DNA of 47,070 nt. Origin: Burkholderiaceae bacterium. GTDB lineage: Bacteria > Pseudomonadota > Gammaproteobacteria > Burkholderiales > Burkholderiaceae_C. The translations under genes were made by a program, and so were the position numbers. The stretch is from contig JAFEHU010000001.1 of assembly GCA_017848435.1 (NCBI GenBank), positions 1 through 47,070 of the forward strand, read 5' to 3'. How positions within the stretch are numbered: position 1 is the first letter of the stretch; the number at the start of each line of letters is the position of its first letter. The notes under the pieces are model-generated. The model was not told where the DNA came from and ran no database searches. It saw only the letters and a list, made by a program, of their open reading frames with translations. Shown piece by piece: positions 40,840 to 47,070 of the stretch.

Positions 40840-42882
40840 TCAGGCGGGTGTGGCCGCCATGCCCTGGTGCCGCAACAGCGCGTCGAGCTGCGGTTCGCGG
40901 CCACGGAAGGCCTTGAAAGAGGCCATGGCCGGGCGGCTGCCGCCGGCTTCCAGAATCGCCTGGCGGTACTTGCGGCCGGTTTCGATGTTGGGCAGGCCGG
41001 TGCTGTCGGCGGTTTCTTCAAACGCGGCGTAGGCGTCGGCGCTGAGCACCTCGGCCCATTTGTAGCTGTAGTAGCCGGCCGCATAGCCGCCGGCAAAGAT
41101 GTGGCTGAAGGTGTGCACGCTGCGGTTGTAGACCGGCGCCTTGAGCACGGCCACCTCGTCGCGCACCTGGTTCAGCAGCGGCATGATGTCCTGTGCCGGG
41201 TCGTGGCCGGTGTGCAGCAGCATGTCGAACAACGCGAACTCGATCTGGCGCAGCGTCTGCAGGCCGCTCTGGAAGTTTTTCGCCGCCAGCATCTTGTCAA
41301 ACAGCGCGCGCGGCAAGGGTTCACCGGTGTCCACATGGGCGGTCATGTGCTTGAGCACATCCCATTCCCAGCAGAAGTTTTCCATGAACTGGCTCGGCAG
41401 CTCGACCGCGTCCCACTCGACGCCGCTGATGCCGGACACGTCGCGCTCGTTCACCTGCGTCAGCATGTGGTGCAGGCCGTGGCCGAACTCGTGGAAGAGG
41501 GTGGTCACGTCGTCGTGGGTCAGCAGGGCGGGCTTGCCGTTGACGCCGTCGGCGAAGTTGCAGACCAGTTGCGCCACCGGTGTCTGGATCTGGCCGTTGT
41601 CGGGCCGCAGCCAGCGCGAGCGCACCTCGTCCATCCAGGCGCCGCCGCGTTTGCCGGTGCGCGAGGTCGGGTCGAGGTAGAACTGGCCCACCAGCTTGCC
41701 GTGGCGCTCGATGCGGTGGAACAGCACCGACGGGTGCCAGACCGGCGCGTCGTCGCGGCGGATGTTGACTTCGAACAGCGTCTCGATGATCTTGAACAGG
41801 CCAGCCAGCACCTTGGGGGCGGTCAGGTACTGTTTGACCTCCTGTTCGCTGAACGCGTAACGCGCTTCTTTCAGCTTCTCGCCGATGTAGGGCCAGTCCC
41901 AGGCTTGCGGGTCGTGCAAGCCCAGTTCGTCGGCGGCAAAGGCGCGCATGTCGGCCAGGTCCTGTTCCGCGTAAGGGCGGGCGCGGCCAGCGAGGTCGCG
42001 CAGGAAATCAATGACTTCTTTGGGCGACTCGGCCATTTTGGTGACCACCGAAACGGTGCCAAAGTCGGGGTAGCCCAGCAGTTGCGACTCTTCCAGCCGC
42101 AGCGCCAGGATCTCGTGCATCAGCGGCGTGTTGTCGAACTGCGGGTCGCCGAGTTCGCTGGCGCGGGTGACGTAGGCGCGGTAGAGGGTTTCGCGCAGCG
42201 CGCTGCTGCGGGCGAACTGCATCACCGGCAAATAGCACGGCATTTTCAGCGTCAGCTTGAAGAAGCCGTTCTTGCCGTCGGCCTCTGCGGCCTGGGCCGC
42301 GGCCTGCTGCACGTCGTCGGGGATGCCGGCCATTTCGTCGGCGGTGGCCAGGTAGGCGTAGACGTCGGTGGCGTCGAGCGCGTGTTCGCTGAACTGCTGG
42401 CTCAGCTCGGCCTGGCGTTCCTGGATGGCGGCAAAGCGGGTGCGGGCTTCGCCCTGCAGCTCGGCGCCGCTCAACACAAAATTGCGCACGGCCAGCGTGT
42501 GGGCCTGTTTCTGTTCCGGGTTCAACGTGCTGGGGTCGATGGCCTTGTACTTGGCGTAGAGCCGCTCGTCGGCACCCAGACGGGTCCAGAACTCGGTGAC
42601 CCGGGGCAGGGCGGCGGTGTAGGCGGCGCGCAGCGCGGGTTTGTCGGCCACGGCGTTCAGGTGGCTGATGCTGCTCCAGGCGCGGCCGAGTTTTTCGGTG
42701 GCCACGTCCAGCACCCCGGCAATGCCGGTCCAGCTGGCGGGGAATGCGGACTGGGTGACGGTGTCGAGCGCGGTGTTGGCGTCGGCCAGCAGCTGGTCAA
42801 TGGCCGGGGCCACGTGGTCGGGCTGGATCTGGTCAAACAGCGGCAGGTCGGACGGCGTGAGCAGGGGGTTGGTCATGGGCAT
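40840..42882 (-). CDS. prlC: M3-family oligopeptidase A
   Basis: 680 aa, the length of E. coli oligopeptidase A. Zinc metallopeptidase motif HEFGH in LFHEFGHGLHHML, with the third ligand Glu in SGISGVEWDAVELPSQFMEN downstream. Start MPMTNPLLTPSDLPLFDQIQ; a second ATG two codons in (MTNPLL) is equally likely. It degrades cytoplasmic peptides, including cleaved signal peptides. The FYLDPTSRTGKRGGAWMDEV segment is diagnostic of this subfamily. It lies 68 bases after folD on the same strand, with the Cys-rich lipoprotein following. Confidence 0.95.
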   Translation of the reverse strand: MPMTNPLLTPSDLPLFDQIQPDHVAPAIDQLLADANTALDTVTQSAFPASWTGIAGVLDVATEKLGRAWSSISHLNAVADKPALRAAYTAALPRVTEFWTRLGADERLYAKYKAIDPSTLNPEQKQAHTLAVRNFVLSGAELQGEARTRFAAIQERQAELSQQFSEHALDATDVYAYLATADEMAGIPDDVQQAAAQAAEADGKNGFFKLTLKMPCYLPVMQFARSSALRETLYRAYVTRASELGDPQFDNTPLMHEILALRLEESQLLGYPDFGTVSVVTKMAESPKEVIDFLRDLAGRARPYAEQDLADMRAFAADELGLHDPQAWDWPYIGEKLKEARYAFSEQEVKQYLTAPKVLAGLFKIIETLFEVNIRRDDAPVWHPSVLFHRIERHGKLVGQFYLDPTSRTGKRGGAWMDEVRSRWLRPDNGQIQTPVAQLVCNFADGVNGKPALLTHDDVTTLFHEFGHGLHHMLTQVNERDVSGISGVEWDAVELPSQFMENFCWEWDVLKHMTAHVDTGEPLPRALFDKMLAAKNFQSGLQTLRQIEFALFDMLLHTGHDPAQDIMPLLNQVRDEVAVLKAPVYNRSVHTFSHIFAGGYAAGYYSYKWAEVLSADAYAAFEETADSTGLPNIETGRKYRQAILEAGGSRPAMASFKAFRGREPQLDALLRHQGMAATPA

Positions 42883-42950
42883 GATTTTGCGGTGGTTTTC
42901 GCCTGCTTCAAGGTCTGCGGAGATTGCGGTTGGCTATGGCCGCGATATGG

Positions 42951-43811
42951 CTAGAGCCGCAAACCGGCAGAACGTTCCGCCGCTTCCAGGGTGTTGACCA
43001 GCAGCATGGTGATGGTCATGGGGCCCACACCACCGGGCACCGGGGTGATGTGGCTGGCCACCGCGCTCACGCCGGCAAAGTCCACGTCGCCGCAGAGCTT
43101 GCCTTCGTCGTTCCGGTTCATGCCCACGTCCAGCACCACCGCGCCGGGTTTCACCATGTCGGCGGTGAGCACGTTGCGCTTGCCCACGGCGGCCACCACC
43201 ACGTCGGCCTGCAGCGTTAGCGCCTTCAGGTCTTTGGTGCCGCTGTGGCAGATGGTCACGGTGGCGTTTTTCTGCAGCAGCATCAGGGCCATTGGCTTGC
43301 CGACGATGTTGCTGCGGCCGATCACCACCGCGTGTTTGCCGCGCAAGTCGTAGCCAATGCTGTCCAGCATCTTCATGCAGCCGTAGGGGGTGCAGGGCCA
43401 GAAGCCGGGCATGCCGGTCATCAGCGCGCCGGCGCTGGCGATGTGGAAGCCGTCCACGTCTTTGGCCGGCGAAATCGCCTCGATGACTTTTTGCGCATCA
43501 ATGTGCGGTGGCAGCGGCAGCTGCACCAGGATGCCGTGGATGGTGGGGTCGTTGTTCAGCGCGTCCACCCGTGCCAGCAGGGCCGCTTCGCTCAGGCCAG
43601 CGTCGTGTTTTTCCAGCACCGAGTGCAGGCCAGCGTCGGCACAGGCCTTGACCTTGTTGCGCACATACACCTGGCTGGCCGGGTTGTCGCCCACCAGCAC
43701 CACCGCCAGGCCGGGCGTGACGCCACGGGCTTTCAGCGCGGCGGCACGGGCCGCCACGTCGCTGCGCAGTTGGTGGGAGAGGGCGTTTCCGTCGATCAGC
43801 TGGGCGGTCAT
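42951..43811 (-). CDS. folD: Bifunctional methylenetetrahydrofolate dehydrogenase/cyclohydrolase FolD
   Basis: 286 aa from the ATG at 43809-43811 ([20 protein letters not shown]); a TTG two codons upstream is less likely. The catalytic Lys lies in [13 protein letters not shown], with the substrate-binding Gln in [17 protein letters not shown] and Asp in PAKDVDGFH. The NADP-binding loop is [18 protein letters not shown], and the C-terminus has [16 protein letters not shown]. It interconverts 5,10-methylene- and 10-formyl-THF for purine and formyl-Met synthesis. A dispersed repeat sits immediately upstream of its start codon, so the promoter must lie within or beyond it. Confidence 0.97.
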   Translation of the reverse strand: MTAQLIDGNALSHQLRSDVAARAAALKARGVTPGLAVVLVGDNPASQVYVRNKVKACADAGLHSVLEKHDAGLSEAALLARVDALNNDPTIHGILVQLPLPPHIDAQKVIEAISPAKDVDGFHIASAGALMTGMPGFWPCTPYGCMKMLDSIGYDLRGKHAVVIGRSNIVGKPMALMLLQKNATVTICHSGTKDLKALTLQADVVVAAVGKRNVLTADMVKPGAVVLDVGMNRNDEGKLCGDVDFAGVSAVASHITPVPGGVGPMTITMLLVNTLEAAERSAGLRL

Positions 43812-43817
43812 GGTCAA

Positions 43818-43881
43818 TTTTTAAGTCAAATCGGCCGCAAGCCTTAGTGTAACCTGCGGGTTTAGCTATGAATTCAGGAGC
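43818..43881 (+). repeat. Dispersed short repeat, copy 3 (intergenic)
   Basis: TTTTTAAGTCAAATCGGCC, then CAAGCCTTAGTGTAACCTGC and TTTAGCTATGAATTCAGGAG, 6 bases upstream of the folD ATG. It occupies most of the gap between the response-regulator stop (43916) and folD. It is the copy closest in sequence to the mltB-embedded one. Confidence 0.8.
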
Positions 43882-43915
43882 AAACCTGTCCGCCATCTGG
43901 GCGGACAGCGGGGAC

Positions 43916-44542
43916 TCAGGCCTTGGCGGCGCCTTGCCCGAGGGCGATTTTCAGCAGGTCGGCGACGGTGTTGGCGTTGAGCTTTTCCATGATGTTGGCG
44001 CGGTGCGCCTCCACCGTCTTGATGCTGATGCCGAGGTCGTCGGCAATCTGCTTGTTCAGCCGGCCGGCGACGATGCGTTCCAGCACCTGGGCTTCGCGCG
44101 AGGTGAGCTTGCCCAGCAGCGCGTCGCGGCTGGCGGACGACTGGAACTCCGAGAACGCGCTTTTGGCGTGTTCCAGCATGCGCTCCACCAGCGTCACCAA
44201 CTCGTCTTCGTTGAACGGTTTCTGGATGAAATCGAGCGCGCCTTTTTTCATCGTGTTGACCGCCATGGGCACGTCGCCATGGCCGGTGATGAACACGATG
44301 GGCAGCGGCGAGCGGCGTTCGATCAGGCGGTCCTGCAGTTCCAGGCCGGTCATGCCGCCCATGCGGATGTCCACGATCAGGCAGGCGACTTCGCGGGCGT
44401 CGTAACGGCTCAGGAACGACTCGGCCGAGTCGAAACAGCGGACGCGGTAATCTTTGCCTTCAAGCAGCCATTGCAACGAGTCGCGCACGGCCTCGTCGTC
44501 GTCGACCACATAAATCGTGCCTTTTTTGGGAATCAAGCTCAT
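43916..44542 (-). CDS. FixJ-type response regulator
   Basis: 208 aa. The receiver domain has Asp14/15/16 (YVVDDDEAVRDSLQWLL), phospho-acceptor Asp58 (LIVDIRMGGMTGLELQD), Thr in VFITGHGDVPMAV and Lys in DFIQKPFNEDELV. The C-terminal LuxR-type HTH reads LTSREAQVLERIVAGRLNKQ and LGISIKTVEAHRANIMEKLN. It is close to the FixJ/TodT/DctR group. It begins 9 bases after the stop of the PAS kinase gene, its likely partner. Targets are not visible in the window. Confidence 0.94.
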   Translation of the reverse strand: MSLIPKKGTIYVVDDDEAVRDSLQWLLEGKDYRVRCFDSAESFLSRYDAREVACLIVDIRMGGMTGLELQDRLIERRSPLPIVFITGHGDVPMAVNTMKKGALDFIQKPFNEDELVTLVERMLEHAKSAFSEFQSSASRDALLGKLTSREAQVLERIVAGRLNKQIADDLGISIKTVEAHRANIMEKLNANTVADLLKIALGQGAAKA

Positions 44543-44551
44543 CCGTCGCCT

Positions 44552-47070
44552 TTATTCGGTTGCCACAGCGGTGGGCTGGGGCCTCGGGCCGTGGGCCACA
44601 TGGACAGGCAGCCAGAAGGTGAACCGGCAGCCTGTGATCTCTGAGCCATTGTAGAGGTTGTCCGCCGTCATCCGCCCCTGGTGGGACTCGATGATGGAGC
44701 GGCACAAACTCAGGCCAATGCCCATGCCGTCGGCCTTGGTGGAGTAGAAGGCCTCGAACAGCCGCTGCTTGACCTCGTCGGTCATGCCGTCGCCGGAGTC
44801 CTGCACGGTGAACTCCACCCCGTCGCCCACCTCGTTCTGGCGGGGCACCACCCGCAGTTCCACGCTGCGGCGGGAGGCCGGGCGTTTGGCCAGGTCCACC
44901 GCCTCGGCGGCGTTCTTCAGCAGGTTGATCAGCACCTGTTCGATCAGGATCGGGTCGACCCGCAGCTTGGGCAGGCGGGCGGCGACGTAATGGCTCAGCC
45001 GCACATGGCGGCGGCGCAGCTCGATGTCGGCCAGCTCCAGCGCCTCGTTGACCATGTCGGTCACGTCGGCCACGCTGCGGTTGGGTTCGCTGCGCTTCAC
45101 GAAGGAACGGATGCGCTGGATGATCTGCCCCGCACGCTGCGCCTGCTTGGCGGTTTTCTCCAGCGCCACCAGCAGGTCGTCGTTGCTGATCTGCTGGCCC
45201 TTGATGCGCGACACCATGCCGTTGCAGTAGTTGTTGATGGCCGTCAGTGGCTGGTTCAGTTCGTGCGCCACGCTGGAGGCCATCTCGCCCATGGTGATGA
45301 GCCGGCTGGAGGTGTAGGCGCGGGACGCCTGCAGCGCGGCCTGCTCTTCCGCGTGGCGGCGCGGCGTGATGTCGGTGGCAATCACCATCTGCGCCAGCCG
45401 GCCGTCGACCCAGTTCAGGTAGCGCGAGCGCACTTCCAGCCACTTGTTCAGCTCGGGCACATAGACCTCGGCGTTCTCGCTCTGGCCCACCATCAGCGGG
45501 CCGAGCGGCAGGCCGGCGAGGTCGTCGACGTCGGTCAGGCCCTGGTCGCGTGGCACCACCTCCTGCGTGCCGGCCTGGGCCATCAGCTGCAGGTGGCCGG
45601 CGGCGGCGGTGCCAAACCAGAGCCGGTAGAGGCGGTTGGCAAACAGCAGCTCGCTGCTGCCCAGCGGAGCCACCGAGACCGCGGCGTCCAGCGCCTCCAG
45701 CACGGTGGTGAAGCGCTCGTAAGACGCCGACAGCTCGGCCCGGATGCGGGTCGGCTCGGTGATGTCGGTCATGGAGGTCATCCAGCCGGTCTGCTGGCCG
45801 CGCGGGTCGATCAGCGGCGACACGTAGAGGCGCGCGTCAAACACCGAGCCGTCCTTGCGCTTCACCCGCACCTGAAAACCACCGGGCGTGGTGCGGCCAT
45901 GGATCTCGTCGTCCAGCCGGGCGGCCAGGGTGTCGCGGTCTTCGTCAGGCCAGTAGGGGAAGGGGGGGTCGCAGCCGACCAGCTCGTCTTCGCTCCAGCC
46001 GGTCATCTGGCAGAACGCCGGGTTGATGTAGGTGATGCGGCCATTGAGGTCGAGTGCGCGCATGCCGGTCAGCATGGAGTTTTCCATTGCCCGGCGGAAA
46101 TTGGTTTCCTTGACCAGCGCCTCCTGCGCCTGGATGCGGCGGCGGGTGTGGCGCCAGTTGCCCACCAGCATCCACACCGTCAGCGTGCTGAGCGCGATCA
46201 CCATCCAGAACAAGCCGCTGCTGACCACGCTGAGCGAGGTGCGGTAGGCCTGGCCGCGCAGCATCAGGTGGTTGCCCACGGGGGTGACGGGCACCGCGTA
46301 GTCGTTGCTGTGGTAGCTCCACATCAGCCAGCGGTTGGGTGGCGGGCGGGACGCGGCCTGGCTGCCGGCCAGCCACTGGCCGGTGCCGCTCTGCAACGCC
46401 ATGGCGAACTTGGCCTTGGTCTCGGGCGGGATACCAAAACGCATCAGCCCTTCGACCGCGTATTCGGCCAGGATCACGCCGGTGAAGCGGCCTTGGTCAG
46501 ACAGCGGCACGTGCAGCTGCAGCATGGCCTTGCCCGACGCGCTGGTCAGCGGGTTGGAGTACACCGGCTGGCGCAGTGTTTGCGCCAGGCCGAACGAGCG
46601 GATGGTTTCGTCGGCCTTCAGCGACTCGTTGGCGCTGCGCAACTGGCTGGCCACGACACTGGACGACGCGTAGGCGGCTTTCACGCGGCGGTTGGCATCG
46701 ACCCAGTTCACCGCCTGCAACTCGGGGTAGCGGCCAATCAATACCTCGGCCTCGGCCACAAACTCCTCGGCGCCGACCTCGCTGTTGGCCACGTCGCGCG
46801 CCAGCCGCATCAGTTGTTCCTGCTGCTCAATCAGGCGCAGGCGCAAACGCTGGTGGGCGTACTCCACCTCGCGGGTCACGGTCTCTTGTTCGCGTTCCAG
46901 TTCTTCAAGCCGGAGGTACCAGAACGAACTGACGATGGCCGCCATGAACAGCAGCACCGCTGCCAGCGGTGCCAGCAGCGCCAGCCGGTCTTGCCGCGCC
47001 GGGGGCTGGTGGCGCCACCACACCTGCCACCAGAGTTCGTGCGGGTGACGGCGGCCGCGCGGCGGGAGGG
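44552..47070 (-). CDS. PAS-domain sensor histidine kinase, FixL/DctB-like (start beyond right edge)
   Basis: At least 823 aa counted from a GTG at 47023; the frame remains open to the window edge, with an Arg/His/Trp-rich stretch before it, so the true start may lie outside. In that numbering: membrane helix ~14-36, coiled segment (REVEYAHQRLRLRLIEQQEQ), extracytoplasmic sensor ~45-262, helix ~265-288, a PAS/PAC pair ~305-425 (FCQMTGWSEDELVG), a second PAS-like region ~430-560, and HisKA with His587 in MGEMASSVAHELNQPLTAIN. HATPase_c follows (LINLLKNAAEAV, VQDSGDGM, GMGIGLSLCRSIIESHQG). The ELNQPL box is typical of FixL/DctB kinases. It is cotranscribed with the FixJ-type regulator 9 bases downstream. 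Confidence 0.9.
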   Translation of the reverse strand, partial: LPPRGRRHPHELWWQVWWRHQPPARQDRLALLAPLAAVLLFMAAIVSSFWYLRLEELEREQETVTREVEYAHQRLRLRLIEQQEQLMRLARDVANSEVGAEEFVAEAEVLIGRYPELQAVNWVDANRRVKAAYASSSVVASQLRSANESLKADETIRSFGLAQTLRQPVYSNPLTSASGKAMLQLHVPLSDQGRFTGVILAEYAVEGLMRFGIPPETKAKFAMALQSGTGQWLAGSQAASRPPPNRWLMWSYHSNDYAVPVTPVGNHLMLRGQAYRTSLSVVSSGLFWMVIALSTLTVWMLVGNWRHTRRRIQAQEALVKETNFRRAMENSMLTGMRALDLNGRITYINPAFCQMTGWSEDELVGCDPPFPYWPDEDRDTLAARLDDEIHGRTTPGGFQVRVKRKDGSVFDARLYVSPLIDPRGQQTGWMTSMTDITEPTRIRAELSASYERFTTVLEALDAAVSVAPLGSSELLFANRLYRLWFGTAAAGHLQLMAQAGTQEVVPRDQGLTDVDDLAGLPLGPLMVGQSENAEVYVPELNKWLEVRSRYLNWVDGRLAQMVIATDITPRRHAEEQAALQASRAYTSSRLITMGEMASSVAHELNQPLTAINNYCNGMVSRIKGQQISNDDLLVALEKTAKQAQRAGQIIQRIRSFVKRSEPNRSVADVTDMVNEALELADIELRRRHVRLSHYVAARLPKLRVDPILIEQVLINLLKNAAEAVDLAKRPASRRSVELRVVPRQNEVGDGVEFTVQDSGDGMTDEVKQRLFEAFYSTKADGMGIGLSLCRSIIESHQGRMTADNLYNGSEITGCRFTFWLPVHVAHGPRPQPTAVATE

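Overview
The window is a high-GC, gene-dense stretch of chromosome from a betaproteobacterium, most likely a Comamonadaceae member (Rhodoferax, Hydrogenophaga, Polaromonas or Acidovorax type). That placement is an inference. It rests on protein character throughout, on the quinone/ETF-centred catabolism, and on a short dispersed repeat resembling one I associate with that family (TTTTTAAGCCAAATCGGCC, then a CTAT...ATAG end). I see no insertion sequence, prophage, CRISPR array or rRNA. There is one tRNA, tRNA-Gly(CCC).

Left part, 1-13.6 kb: the start of an unrecognised gene, then ETF-ubiquinone oxidoreductase (minus), diverging from an SDR/thioesterase pair (plus). Next comes a five-gene minus-strand cluster (AhpD-like enzyme, SRPBCC protein, CutA, tautomerase, VIT metal transporter), divergent from katG and a small carboxymuconolactone-decarboxylase-type gene. 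A PAS-LuxR regulator is divergent from scoAB (3-oxoacid CoA-transferase), with a 26-bp inverted repeat between them. Then follow a diguanylate cyclase and a DUF4399 lipoprotein.

Middle part, 13.6-31.2 kb: the tRNA-Gly gene, then a four-gene plus-strand unit of an exported DUF3047-like protein, an exported Sel1-repeat protein, a NarX/UhpB-type histidine kinase and a NarL-type regulator. Next are gabD (minus), alaS (plus) and a compact minus-strand operon moxR-DUF58-transglutaminase-mltB. Divergent from it is a tightly packed set of HDAC-like deacylase, a catalytically degenerate enoyl-CoA-hydratase homologue and an MscS channel.

Right part, 31.2-47.1 kb: etfBA, a long acyl-CoA dehydrogenase and a nitronate monooxygenase; then an oxidase operon (GbsR/MarR regulator-cydA-cydB, every junction a 4-base overlap) behind a perfect 40-bp palindrome. 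After that come a PA0069-type radical SAM gene whose start codon lies inside a near-consensus LexA box, a Cys-rich lipoprotein, oligopeptidase A, folD, and a FixL/FixJ-like two-component pair that runs off the right edge.

Functional theme: acyl-CoA and ketone-body oxidation (SDR, thioesterase, scoAB, acyl-CoA dehydrogenase, ETF, ETF-QO) feeding the quinone pool, a bd/CIO-type quinol oxidase draining it, and peroxide and metal stress genes beside it. The most unusual signals are regulatory or compositional. One copy of the dispersed repeat has become the signal peptide of MltB, and another overlays conserved DUF58 codons. Three strongly symmetric operator-like sites sit on start codons or -10 elements, and two or three promoters imply leaderless or nearly leaderless mRNAs.
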